Origin: Magnetovibrio sp.
Lineage (GTDB): Bacteria > Pseudomonadota > Alphaproteobacteria > Rhodospirillales > Magnetovibrionaceae
Assembly: GCF_036568125.1 (NCBI RefSeq)
Contig: NZ_DATCTF010000019.1
Location: forward strand, 244,626-308,625
Length of the DNA stretch: 64,000 nt
Reading direction: 5' to 3'
Positions 9,501 through 17,937 of this stretch are shown in pieces. A program made the position numbers and the translations under genes. The stretch's first letter is position 1; each line of letters starts with the position of its first letter. The notes beneath the pieces are model-generated. The model saw only the letters and a program-made list of their open reading frames with translations. It was not told where the DNA came from and made no database searches.

Positions 9501-9669
9501 TGCGGAAGCTTGGTACGACGTCACCGACCACACGACCACCGGCGACGCCAACAAGGTAGCCTATTTGGGGGCGTATTCACAGGCTGTGACCAACGCGGCG
9601 ACAAACCCCACCAATTTGGGCATCGTGCTCGCCGACACTTCGGACCTTAGCGTGTTGAATCTTGGTTGA
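6595..9669 (+). CDS. giant FecR-domain / coiled-coil / RTX secreted protein
   Basis: 1024-residue predicted type I secretion substrate. It has no Sec signal. Residues about 130-225 form a FecR-like domain (ATGDKIFQGD, then DGMVVSTPTSTIGIRG). Residues about 300-555 are an almost uninterrupted Ala/Glu/Lys/Gln helix with the look of a TolA-like rod. A Thr/Ser/Asn-rich beta region follows, then four RTX-type nonapeptide turns at about 856-890 (GNDTITGGSGSD, GSDTLTGG) and an uncleaved C-terminal region as in RTX proteins. GGAG seven bases before ATG 6595 supports the start. The RTX end recruits a type I exporter; TolC and two ABC exporters lie downstream. A surface adhesin or matrix role is likely but unproven. 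Confidence 0.85.
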   Translation: MLGPQTDGSQGQPMKLLTGDGDAPVLLPANGDFLRADFSRLGPDLRIESPSGEAYVLPAFFMSESSPDLITHDGAVLNAALVATLAGPMAPAQVAQLGQGAVTAEVGLGQPIGQVSDSEGSVTVTHPDGSQATLATGDKIFQGDVVQTGTASNISIIFVDDTIFTLDESGRMVMDEMVYDPDTQTGAFNTTVVQGVFSFVSGQVAKTSPDGMVVSTPTSTIGIRGSTVVGKAAAEGAENKITLIKDVDGNVGEIIISNAVGSLTLNSAGASTTVFSATLAPTPIVILSPTELQQTFGQNLTKLIQTVSNKAKQDASQAESKAQETQQEAKQAEAEAKLAADEAQQAEDEAAQAQAEAEAAAAEAAAAKAEAEASGDEVAAAKAAAAEAKAAEAAQKAAEAKAAAEAEAQIAAKAQAEAQAKAGEAEAAQAKAEQAQKFSSLADSAFKAQAQAFEQNKQTEAEKAAKAEKADTTTDKADTADDGATKGQSSDDAATKAAAEAATQAAIEAAAKAAAEAEAAAKAAAEAAAKAAAEAAARAAELAAEAAAEDKTPTPEETSPVTTPTTSYSYTDHAYAVTVVFNGSTATVTDAYGLNTTHSNVKSFTGTSYNDTFTLSGVTLDKLSVGSGTDTITVDATTRITTLSNRPAHENTLKTLGNDGTSGDMDLRGTTVSGDFLITLNTQGNTDSSTILKVDSSTNFTSGSTTISIGQNSNARNIESDDGMNLSGVSFTGLNAVILDSSSDTVGAALTVTSASSFSGIAITGSGDDKIVFNDSGTFSFHNNTVTGIANFTFNGTGTNSLQVNQADLASVTTITGNTGSDTITTADSSLDLSAITLTSINLITTTNTTRTTFKGSAGNDTITGGSGSDVIAGGVGSDTLTGGTGGDVFAYQTLSNQGVDNLVDYTISQGDRIYIEKSVIGNKDTTFDAGEWFNLGTKADDASIQAAINAQSHVAGAIFGVYNSSTGHAEAWYDVTDHTTTGDANKVAYLGAYSQAVTNAATNPTNLGIVLADTSDLSVLNLG

Positions 9670-11080
9670 TGCCTGAAGTGAAGAGATTCCACTTCGCATC
9701 GTCGACGTCGATTTGCGGGTTGTAGAGGTCGATCGGCAAGTCCAACCCGCGCGCCGTAAGCTGCCCCGTTGAACGCAAAACCGTATAAGCCTGAACGACC
9801 AGGTCGCGACGCGAACTGGCGAGGCTGATTTCCGCGTTGAGCAGTTCCAAATCGGCGTTCAAAAGATCGATCAACGACCGGCGGCCGACATCCAGTTCCT
9901 GCACGATGCTATCGCGGGCGACGCGGGCGGCTTCGGCGTTTTGTTCGAAGGATTCAAGGCTAGCCTTGGTGCTTTGCAGGTTGCTCCAATCCGAAATCGC
10001 GGTTTGGCGCGCGGTACGTTTCGCAGCATCGAGCTCCAGCAAGCGTTGATTGGTTTGGTAGCGCGCCGCACGAACCTGGGACAGCTCGGAACCTGACTGG
10101 TACAACGGCACGGACAATGTCACGGTGCCGCTCAAATCGCGCGTGCGCGTGGCGATCGCGCCGCCCAGTTCCTTGGAACGCGAATGGGACATGCTGGCGT
10201 CGAACTGTAGCGTCGGCAGCCGCGCGCCGGTCTGAATTTTAACATCCTCGCGAGATTGCTCGAGCGCATATTCGGCCGCCAAAACCGCAGGATTGAGATC
10301 GTCGATCTGCGCCAAAACCGTATCCAGGCTGTCGGTCATCGACGCCATCGTATCGGGCATCGAAAGTTCCGCAGGCGGACGACCGATGACCTGAACGTAC
10401 TGTTCGGTCGAACTGGCCAGGGTGCTTTCCGATTGCACGAACGTCGCCTTGGCCTGGCTCAATCGCGCCTGCGCCTGCGACAGGTCGGTCAGCGTGCGCC
10501 GCCGCAAATCGTATTGTGTCTGGGTGCTTTCCAGGCGCTGTTGCAGCAAATCGACGTTGGCTTTGCGCAAATCCCGAATGCGGCGGTCGCGAATGACGTC
10601 CATATAGGCCGTGATGGCGGCGAGGATGACCGTTTGTTCGGCGGTCGTGTAGGTGGCGCGCTGCGCATTGACGGCGGCTTCGGCCTTGCGCAATTCCGCA
10701 AAGTTGCGACCGCCGCGATAAATCGGCTGGCTGAGCGAAAGGGTGTTTTTCAACTCGCTGGTGCGGCTTTGCGAACGCGTATCGGTTTTCGAACGGCTGA
10801 GCGTATCCGCCGCCGTCGCCGAAGTGCTCAATCTGGGCATCCAGTTTGCTTGCGCCTGGGGATACTGTTCGATGGTGACGCGCAACGCTTCGCGCGCGGC
10901 CAGCAGCGTCGGATTGCTCTGATACGTCGCGCCCAGGGCTTCTTGCAAGCTGTCCGCTTGGGCGGCAGAGACAGAAAAAACCATCGCCCCGATCAAACAA
11001 ACACTTGCCACCGATGCGCGCAAGGCACTTCGATAGCGTGAATTGAAACCGCGATGAGAATTGAATGCTTGGCTTGCCAT
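9647..11080 (-). CDS. tolC: TolC-family outer-membrane channel protein
   Basis: 477-residue TolC-like outer-membrane efflux protein. A Sec signal peptide ends near AAQA-DSLQEAL, followed by two tandem repeats of the OEP domain with long coiled-coil helices (LRKANVDLLQQRLESTQTQY; ELDVGRRSLIDLLNADLELL). It forms the outer-membrane exit of type I secretion and efflux machines. It converges on the RTX gene, the two stop ends overlapping by 23 bases, and lies back-to-back with the PPIase/ABC exporter cluster, so it is the natural channel for both. No strong ribosome-binding site is visible before the ATG at 11080. Confidence 0.9.
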   Translation of the reverse strand: MASQAFNSHRGFNSRYRSALRASVASVCLIGAMVFSVSAAQADSLQEALGATYQSNPTLLAAREALRVTIEQYPQAQANWMPRLSTSATAADTLSRSKTDTRSQSRTSELKNTLSLSQPIYRGGRNFAELRKAEAAVNAQRATYTTAEQTVILAAITAYMDVIRDRRIRDLRKANVDLLQQRLESTQTQYDLRRRTLTDLSQAQARLSQAKATFVQSESTLASSTEQYVQVIGRPPAELSMPDTMASMTDSLDTVLAQIDDLNPAVLAAEYALEQSREDVKIQTGARLPTLQFDASMSHSRSKELGGAIATRTRDLSGTVTLSVPLYQSGSELSQVRAARYQTNQRLLELDAAKRTARQTAISDWSNLQSTKASLESFEQNAEAARVARDSIVQELDVGRRSLIDLLNADLELLNAEISLASSRRDLVVQAYTVLRSTGQLTARGLDLPIDLYNPQIDVDDAKWNLFTSGINQDSTR

Positions 11081-11274
11081 GCGCTAAGCTAAGCTTTGTG
11101 ATTGTTCGCGATCAAGGGCAAATCATCATATCCGTGCAGAAAGATACGGACGCGAGCGAACGGCCCCGCTCACAAACATATCCGCATGACTGCGGCTTCA
11201 TCCATAACAATCGCAGTGAGAGAGTCCTCCCCACTCTTAATCCGCTTCAACAATTCGTGTGAGTCTTTGATATT

Positions 11275-12015
11275 ATGGCATTTTTGATCGTGAACGGTGA
11301 AAAGGTCGAACTGAAAGATGCCCTGCACTGGTCATCCGTCAGCGACGCGCATCCTTTTCTGGAAGCAACCGTCGAGCGCACCGTCCTACACCAATATGCG
11401 CACAAGCAAGGCCACTCTGTGACGGCAGAAGAGGTGCAGGCCGAATCGGACCGCACCCGCTTCGCGATGGGTCTATCCGATCCCGACGAGACCAAACATT
11501 GGCTCAAACGCCAACGCCTGACGACCGAAGAGTTCGCCGCCGCCTGCGCGCACGCCGTGCTGAGAAACAAAGTGCGCGCCAGCATTTCGGATCAAGCGTT
11601 GGAAAATCATTACGCCGAAAACCCGGACCAGTTCACTGAGGTCGACATCTACATCATCCGCCAGCGTAACGCGAAAAAGCTGCACCAATTGTCCGAACGG
11701 CTGCGCGACGGAAAGGCGAATTTTCATCTCGAAGCCATCAGCCAATCCGAGGACCCCGAAACCGCGCTGCATGGCGGCTATCTCGGGCGCATGCGCCGTG
11801 ATGAAGTCCCGGAAGAATTGGCAATCGCAGTGTTCAGCGTCGATGCCGGTGACATCATCGGCCCCATCGCCGATCAAGATGGTTCCCTTTTGATTCTGGT
11901 CAAGGGCTGGAGGCTGTTACCGTTCGACGACGTTCGCGATGAGATTCGCGACATCGTATTCGGTGAACTGATTTCCGATCTGACCAAGGTCGCAGTGATC
12001 TCACTTCCTTCATAA
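11275..12015 (+). CDS. SurA/PpiC-like peptidyl-prolyl isomerase, no signal peptide
   Basis: 246 residues. A helical N-terminal half (like the SurA chaperone domain) precedes a parvulin-like region at about 120-215 with SEDPETALHGGYLGRM and AVFSVDAGDIIGPI, the pattern of the PpiC core. There is no signal peptide, unlike periplasmic SurA or PrsA, so it should act in the cytoplasm or be exported by the adjacent ABC machinery. It is paralogous to the protein at 12417: both open with an xxxVNG..V(E/D)xK(D/T)A pattern and share the HGGYLG / KGGYVG loop. I infer a substrate-escort or maturation role for the exporter locus. Confidence 0.75.
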   Translation: MAFLIVNGEKVELKDALHWSSVSDAHPFLEATVERTVLHQYAHKQGHSVTAEEVQAESDRTRFAMGLSDPDETKHWLKRQRLTTEEFAAACAHAVLRNKVRASISDQALENHYAENPDQFTEVDIYIIRQRNAKKLHQLSERLRDGKANFHLEAISQSEDPETALHGGYLGRMRRDEVPEELAIAVFSVDAGDIIGPIADQDGSLLILVKGWRLLPFDDVRDEIRDIVFGELISDLTKVAVISLPS

Positions 12016-12416
12016 AAATTTCACGCATGGTTTAGTCCCTGACAAACCGCCCTAACCCAATGGCGGCCCAGCGCTCTAGTTGCTTTAGATTATGCAGGCA
12101 CGCTCATTGGCTTATTGCGACAGTGACATTCTCGCCATAATCGAATAATGCAGTGATTTCGTTGGGTTATTACGAAGCTTAACAGTTGTCTCGCTTCGCC
12201 GATGGCCGTAAACTTAATTGGAGATCGCTACAACAAAAATACACGTGAGGATGCGACAAAGGGCACGGCAAATCTCGGTGGAAAATGAGATGGGTCTGCC
12301 CAAGCAATCTTTGATTCTTTAAAATCGCCTGCCGGGATGTGCTCGCCTGCGCTTTCTAAAATTTCCGAAGCGCCGGTTTCTCTCGTCAGGTTGGGGTATC
12401 TCAGGAGGGGTTAGTT
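12016..12416. other. 401-base intergenic leader before the second PPIase gene
   Basis: No open frame longer than about 20 codons with a ribosome-binding site is visible. The segment is more A/T-rich than its flanks. A possible promoter is TTGCGA (12115-12120) with TAATCG or CATAAT 15-17 bases later, but the match is weak. The last 20 bases carry a strong AGGAGGGG for the gene at 12417. The length suggests a separate promoter and a long leader for the second PPIase and the exporter operon. Confidence 0.4.
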
Positions 12417-13217
12417 ATGACCGACTTTATCAGTGTAAACGGCGCACCGATCGACATGAAAACGGCGCTTCAATGGCAGCTCGTGATGGGCAATACGGAT
12501 TTTACCGACGCCACCATTCAAAATGCTGCAGTGCTGCAATACGCACGCGCCAACGACTTGTCCGCCACCGCGGAAGAAATCCAAGAGTTTTTCGGCAACG
12601 TCCGTTATGACCTTGAGCTGGAAAAAGCCGACGACTTCAACGTCTGGCTCAAAGCCAACAATCTGGACCTCCACACCGTTCAAAACGTCTGTGAAATCGG
12701 CGTGTTGCGCAACAAAATCCGCTCTTCCATCAGCGATGCTGATGTCGAGGCTTATTTCACGCTCAACAAAGACAGCTACGACGTCGCCAATCTCTACAGC
12801 TTGACCGTCGACAGCGAAGACCTGGCCAACGAATTGATGGCGCAGATTGAAGACGGCGAAGACAGCTTCGTCAATCTCGCCTTGGAGCATTCCACCGACG
12901 GCGACACCTTCCGCAAGGGTGGTTACGTTGGTGAAGTGACCCGCGAAACCGTTCGCGGCGAAGTCGAAGCGGCTGTGTTTTCCGCTGCTTCGGGCGCATT
13001 GATCGGACCGATCAAAGACGATGATGGCTACACCATCTATATGGTTGGCGACATCATCGCCCCTGAACTCGACGACGTTAAAGAAGCCATCCGCGATGAA
13101 ATGTTTGAAGAAAAGCTCGACATCATTTCCGCGGAAGCGACCGTCGATCAAGTTGTTCTCGGCCTCAAAGACACGCCTGTCTCTGACATCGCCGAGGATG
13201 ATGAAGAGGACGCGTAA
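12417..13217 (+). CDS. acidic PpiC-like protein, first gene of exporter operon
   Basis: 266 residues, acidic, without signal peptide or membrane segment. It shows the same fold plan as the protein at 11275: a SurA-like helical N-terminus (IQNAAVLQYARANDLSATAEE), then a parvulin-like region about 125-225 (EHSTDGDTFRKGGYVGEV; AVFSAASGALIGPIKDDDG). The tail ends in SDIAEDDEEDA. A strong AGGAGGGG lies seven bases before ATG 12417. It is followed after 63 bases by the first ABC exporter, with a stable hairpin between, so it may be made in excess over the exporter. PPIase-like proteins beside C39 exporters suggest a role in presenting or folding the exported peptide. Confidence 0.75.
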   Translation: MTDFISVNGAPIDMKTALQWQLVMGNTDFTDATIQNAAVLQYARANDLSATAEEIQEFFGNVRYDLELEKADDFNVWLKANNLDLHTVQNVCEIGVLRNKIRSSISDADVEAYFTLNKDSYDVANLYSLTVDSEDLANELMAQIEDGEDSFVNLALEHSTDGDTFRKGGYVGEVTRETVRGEVEAAVFSAASGALIGPIKDDDGYTIYMVGDIIAPELDDVKEAIRDEMFEEKLDIISAEATVDQVVLGLKDTPVSDIAEDDEEDA

Positions 13218-13239
13218 AGTCAGAGAAAAAGTACCTGCG

Positions 13240-13266
13240 TTCCCCGTCACCCACTGTGACGGGGAA
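13240..13266 (+). promoter_or_regulatory. intercistronic hairpin
   Basis: A perfect 11-base inverted repeat, TTCCCCGTCAC at 13240-13250 and GTGACGGGGAA at 13256-13266, with a CCACT loop. It stands between the PPIase gene and the first ABC exporter gene. There is no T-run after it, so it is not a classical terminator. An mRNA-stabilising or translation-tuning element is more likely. Confidence 0.55.
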
Positions 13267-13280
13267 GTGCGGGGCTTGCT

Positions 13281-16200
13281 ATGAGCGTAGATAACATCTC
13301 CGACACGATTGCCGGCCACCCTCTCTTCGCGGGGGTGTCTGATGACGTTCTCAATCTGATTTCGGGAACGGCGGCTGTTTACAGCTATAAGCTGGGCGAA
13401 TCGATACTCCGCCTTGGTGACGATGGCGATGGCTTCTACGTCATTGAACAGGGTAAGGTCCGCATCGTCGATGACAGTGGCGAAGGCAAGCCGATCACCT
13501 TGGCCTTGCTGAAAGAAGGCGACAGTTTCGGCGAACGCTCGCTGTTGCATGACGCCAAAGTCTCGGCCACCGTGCGTGCCGCCAGCAATGTGGTGGTGAC
13601 CCGTATCGGTGCGGATGCCTTTAAGTCCATTCTCGAACAACGCCCCGAACTGCGCGCGCAACTTGAATCCGCAGCCGCCAAGCAAGACGAATTCAATTTT
13701 CTCAAGACGCAAAACCTACTCGCCGCGCTTAAACCCAAAGAGGTTCAGGCCTTGGTCGGCGTGGTGCAGAGACGCACCCTCAGCGACGGAGAAGCCTTGT
13801 TTCATGAAGGCGATCCCGGCGATTGTCTGTATCTGGTCAAATCCGGGTCGCTGAAAATCGTCAAGGAAAGCGCGGGCGGAAAAGTTCTCGGCTTCAAAAA
13901 AGAAGGCACCGCCTTGGGCGAGATGGCCCTGGTGTTCAACGAGCCGCGATCCGCCGGTGCCGTAGCGGATGGCGAGACAGTGGTGCTGTCGCTTAGCCGC
14001 GCGGACTTCGAAAAAGCGGTCGGCACCAACACCAACATTCAAGACATGCTCGCCGATCAGGCCAGCCGCCATCTGAAGCAGCAGCAAACGCTGATCTCCG
14101 CGCCGCCTGCGGCCAAATCCACCAGCAGCCGTGCTTCTCGCGCAGCGAAGAAACGTTCCCGCATCGAGGTATCGAAAATCAAAGTCGGCCATTGGCTGTT
14201 GCCGATGAGCGTATCGATGGCGACCACGGATGCACCCGAACTTGCCGGGCTGGCGTGCCTGGCGATGGCAGGTGCCTTTTATAAAAAGCCGGTGCCGCTG
14301 GAAAAGCTTGAAGAGCGCCAAATCGAATACGGCCTTCCCGACGATTTGAACTCCTTGAGCCGCAAAGCCGAGGGCGCCGGGTATGTGACGCGCCTGATGA
14401 AGGTCGAAAAAGAAACTCTTCCCGCCATCCAATTGCCGGCCGTGGTGCAGTTGGTGGACGGCACTTTGGCGATGGTCTTCAAGATCACCAAAACCTCGGT
14501 GTGCCTCGCCAATCCGCTCGAAGGCTATCAAGAAATCGATCGTCAAACGTTCTTGAAGGAATGGGACGGGCAAATTCTATCGATTTCGTACGCCCCGGAT
14601 TTCGGTGCGGTGGGGCAAAACGTCACCAAACTCTACGCGCAGTTCCTGCCTATCTTGCACCCCTACTGGCCGCTGGTCGGTCGTCTTGTGGCGGTGATCG
14701 TGTTGCTCAACGTCATGGGTTTGATGCCGCCATTGTTCACCAAGATCCTCATCGACGACGTGCTCGTGGTCGGCGACTGGGATCTGCTTTATGTGATGCT
14801 GGTCGCCATCTTGGTGGCGGCGCTTTTGGCGATGGTCACCGGCGCGGTGCGCGAATTTCTGACCCTGCACCTGATGCGCAGGCTGTCCAATTCACTGTTT
14901 GTGCGCTTTTTCGGCCACGTCATGTCGTTGCCCGTCAGCACCCTGCACAAATGGGATACCGGCGCGATCACTGCGCGTTTCGAAGAAAACGAAAAAATTC
15001 TCGAAACGGCCTCCAACGGCGGTCTGACCGTTTTGATGAACAGCATCAACATCGTCATCTATACGCCGATCCTGTTTATCATGGAGCCTCGGCTGGCGGC
15101 TTTGGTGCTGTTTTTCTCGCTGTGCATGGCGGCGATTACGATCACCTGCGCGCCGAAGATGCGCCGTTTCGAACGTGAATCCTTTGAAATCGGCGCTCAG
15201 CGGGAATCTCATGTTATCGAAGTGGTCAAAGGGATCGGCACCGTCAAAGCGTTGGCCCAAGAAAAAGATTTCTCGCGCAAGGGACTGGATAAGTTCCGCG
15301 CCGAGCAGGAAATCGACTACCGCAGCGAAATGTTCGACAACAAGATGGAACTCGCCATCGAATTTTGCGATCAGGCCGCGGACATTTTGGTGCTGGGCTT
15401 GGGTGCCTACTTCGTTCTCGAAGGGTCGCTGTCGGCGGGCCTGCTGATCGCGTTTACCGGCATCGCCAACCAAGTCACCGATCCGGTCGAGGAATTGGCC
15501 GATTTTTACGACGAGTACCTGGAACTTAAAATCGCGCTAGAACGCATCAACGATATTCTCAGTTCGCCGCGCGAACCACTCAACAGCGAAGTGATCTGCC
15601 CACCGCTCAAGGGTCACCTGCGGTTCGAAAACTTCAGCTTCAAATACACCGAAGACGGACCTTGGATTCTCAAGGACATCAACCTCGACATCAAAGCGGG
15701 CCAGAAGGTGGCTTTCGTCGGTCGCAGCGGATCGGGCAAATCGACCCTGGCGCGGACGGTCAACCGCCTGTTGGTGCCGACCGAAGGCAAAATTTATATC
15801 GACGACATCGACATCAGCCGCGTCGACGTCACCTCGTTGCGCCAGAAAATCGGCGTGGTCGAACAATCGCCGTTTATTTTCAGCGGCACCATCCGCGACA
15901 ACATCTCCATAGCCCAGCCGTCCCTGCCCTTGGAAGCGGTGGTCTCGGCGGCGACGCTCGCCGGCGTTCACGAGTTCGTCGATCAATTCCCGATGCGATA
16001 CGACACCCGTATCGGCGAAGGTGGACGCAGCCTGTCGGGCGGCCAATCGCAACGCCTGATCATCGCCCGCGCGCTGGCGGCGGATCCGAATATTTTGATT
16101 CTCGACGAAGCGACTTCGGCGCTGGACACCGAAAGCGAACGCGTCATCCAAAGAAATTTGGACAAGATCATGAAAGACCGAACCAGTTTGGTGATCGCCC

Positions 16201-16349
16201 ACCGTTTGTCGACCATCCGCAACGCCGACCTGATCGTGGTGCTGGACGAGGGACGTATCGCCGAACAAGGCTCGCACGATGAATTGATGAAGAAAAAGGG
16301 CCTGTACCACTATCTGGCAACCCGCAGCGTTGCTACAGCCGATGCGTAA
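13281..16349 (+). CDS. ABC exporter with two CNB-like domains and inactive C39-like domain
   Basis: 1022 residues. Two cyclic-nucleotide-binding-like domains (about 12-130 and 140-265) come first; the second keeps a GE...R phosphate-binding cassette (LGEMAL, then PRSAGA). A C39-like domain follows at about 300-440, but the catalytic Cys is Ala (ELAGLACL, Ala near 322), the His is lost and the Asp is Asn (ANPLEG). Then come six membrane segments and an intact NBD: Walker A GRSGSGKST near 819, signature LSGGQSQR, Walker B LILDEATSALD. Loss of C39 chemistry resembles the C39-like domain of HlyB, which docks substrates without cutting. It may pair with the exporter at 17938 or form its own dimer. 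Confidence 0.9.
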   Translation: MSVDNISDTIAGHPLFAGVSDDVLNLISGTAAVYSYKLGESILRLGDDGDGFYVIEQGKVRIVDDSGEGKPITLALLKEGDSFGERSLLHDAKVSATVRAASNVVVTRIGADAFKSILEQRPELRAQLESAAAKQDEFNFLKTQNLLAALKPKEVQALVGVVQRRTLSDGEALFHEGDPGDCLYLVKSGSLKIVKESAGGKVLGFKKEGTALGEMALVFNEPRSAGAVADGETVVLSLSRADFEKAVGTNTNIQDMLADQASRHLKQQQTLISAPPAAKSTSSRASRAAKKRSRIEVSKIKVGHWLLPMSVSMATTDAPELAGLACLAMAGAFYKKPVPLEKLEERQIEYGLPDDLNSLSRKAEGAGYVTRLMKVEKETLPAIQLPAVVQLVDGTLAMVFKITKTSVCLANPLEGYQEIDRQTFLKEWDGQILSISYAPDFGAVGQNVTKLYAQFLPILHPYWPLVGRLVAVIVLLNVMGLMPPLFTKILIDDVLVVGDWDLLYVMLVAILVAALLAMVTGAVREFLTLHLMRRLSNSLFVRFFGHVMSLPVSTLHKWDTGAITARFEENEKILETASNGGLTVLMNSINIVIYTPILFIMEPRLAALVLFFSLCMAAITITCAPKMRRFERESFEIGAQRESHVIEVVKGIGTVKALAQEKDFSRKGLDKFRAEQEIDYRSEMFDNKMELAIEFCDQAADILVLGLGAYFVLEGSLSAGLLIAFTGIANQVTDPVEELADFYDEYLELKIALERINDILSSPREPLNSEVICPPLKGHLRFENFSFKYTEDGPWILKDINLDIKAGQKVAFVGRSGSGKSTLARTVNRLLVPTEGKIYIDDIDISRVDVTSLRQKIGVVEQSPFIFSGTIRDNISIAQPSLPLEAVVSAATLAGVHEFVDQFPMRYDTRIGEGGRSLSGGQSQRLIIARALAADPNILILDEATSALDTESERVIQRNLDKIMKDRTSLVIAHRLSTIRNADLIVVLDEGRIAEQGSHDELMKKKGLYHYLATRSVATADA

Positions 16350-16412
16350 CGGTGCAAGCCACAAGTGCCCAGTGCCATTTAAGGGGGCGCGAAGAGGGAA
16401 AGTGAACGAGTC

Positions 16413-17906
16413 ATGACGGAAAACGATCAAAACGTTCAAGTCGATATGGGAACCTCCGATATGGAGGTGTTGGACCGCCATGCAGAACGCAATCGTAGCG
16501 ACGCCCAACATTCCGAAGTGATCGAAGCGGTCCCGCCTGTCTTGATGCGTGGCGCGTTGTACAGTTTCATCGCCGTCACGGTGATGGCGCTTAGCATTTC
16601 GATCTTCACCAAAATCCACGTCAAGGTGCCGGGCAAGGGCCTGATCGTGCCCGAAGGCCAATACGTATCGGTCGAATCCCGCGAGGCCGGCGTGGTCGTG
16701 ACCGTTCACGTGGCCGAAGGCGATCACGTCGCAAAGGATGCGCCGATCGTGACGTTGCAACGATCGGAATCGCAGATCGATTTGGCGACCTTGCGCGACA
16801 CCTTGAAATTGGAACGGGCAAAACTCGACCAATTGCTTCGCGCGCGTGAAGTGACCCTGGAAATCATCGCCGATCCCCAGATCGTGTTGCGCAACGACGT
16901 CTCCAGCTTCGTCGATTCCGGCCCCGCTTTGGTCTATGTCAATTCGATGCGCAAGGCGCTCAAGGACCAAGAACAGGCCGACCAGAACTTAAAGCGCTTC
17001 AACGAACAAGAGCGCGCCTTGACCCTTTCGCAAATCGCCATCAGCAAGGACACCTTGGGTCAACTGCAAAGCAAAATCACCAATGGCCAGACCATGCTCG
17101 CGGCACGCCGTCAGACGCTGCAGACCAAGCAAGAAGAATTGGCCCAGATCGAAATTCTTGAGGCCAAGCGCATCGTGCCCCGCTCGCAACTCACCGCCGC
17201 GCGCGATGCCGTGAATTCGGCCGTCAACGAGGTCAATCAGCAACAACAAGAAATCAATCAAAGCAAGCTGACGGTTGCCAGCACGCGCCTCAGCATCGCC
17301 AACCTGGAATCCGACCTCAATAAAAAAGACAAGGAATTCAACCTGGCGGTCGAACAGGCCAGAGCTGCGGTGGACCAGGCGGTGGCCGAGATGGGTTCGG
17401 CGATCACCACCCTGACCAACACCATCAATTCGGCCGAGGCCAACCTTGCGGGAATCGAAAGCAAGCTGAACCTGCAAAAAGTCCAGATTGACGACCTTAA
17501 AATCGTCAGCCCCGTCGACGGCGTGGTGACGGCACTGAACGTCAACACCGCGGGGCGTCTGGTTGGTCGAGGGAATTCAATCGCGACCATTGTACCCGAT
17601 GCGGAAAAGCAAATTGTGATGGCCAATGTGTTGAACAAAGACACCGCGTTCATCACCGTGGGCTTGCCCGCGCGCGTCAAAGTAGATGCCTTTCCTTATC
17701 GCAAGTTCGGCACCATCGACGCCACGGTCGAAAGCCTCTACCCCATTCCCAACAAAGCCGAGTTCACGGTGAGACTGGCGTTGGATAAATCGACGATCAA
17801 AGTGCGCGGCAAAGACATGCCCCTCAAACCGGGCATGACGGTCGAGGTCGATCTGTTGACGGAGAAACGCCGTCTCATCGAAATCTTCCTCAGCAAGATG
17901 AATTAA
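16413..17906 (+). CDS. HlyD-family membrane-fusion protein
   Basis: 497 residues. A cytoplasmic N-terminus is followed by one membrane segment at about 47-65, a lipoyl-like strand (KGLIVPEGQYVSVESREAG), a long periplasmic coiled coil at about 130-340, the second lipoyl half (IVSPVDGVVTALNVN) and a beta-barrel with VGLPARVKVDAFPY. This periplasmic adaptor links an inner-membrane ABC exporter to a TolC channel. It sits between the two ABC exporter genes with short spacers (63 and 31 bases), consistent with one operon and a shared trans-envelope complex using the TolC encoded nearby. Confidence 0.92.
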   Translation: MTENDQNVQVDMGTSDMEVLDRHAERNRSDAQHSEVIEAVPPVLMRGALYSFIAVTVMALSISIFTKIHVKVPGKGLIVPEGQYVSVESREAGVVVTVHVAEGDHVAKDAPIVTLQRSESQIDLATLRDTLKLERAKLDQLLRAREVTLEIIADPQIVLRNDVSSFVDSGPALVYVNSMRKALKDQEQADQNLKRFNEQERALTLSQIAISKDTLGQLQSKITNGQTMLAARRQTLQTKQEELAQIEILEAKRIVPRSQLTAARDAVNSAVNEVNQQQQEINQSKLTVASTRLSIANLESDLNKKDKEFNLAVEQARAAVDQAVAEMGSAITTLTNTINSAEANLAGIESKLNLQKVQIDDLKIVSPVDGVVTALNVNTAGRLVGRGNSIATIVPDAEKQIVMANVLNKDTAFITVGLPARVKVDAFPYRKFGTIDATVESLYPIPNKAEFTVRLALDKSTIKVRGKDMPLKPGMTVEVDLLTEKRRLIEIFLSKMN

Positions 17907-17937
17907 GCATAGCCCAGAGGGTTAAAAGGGTTCGTTC

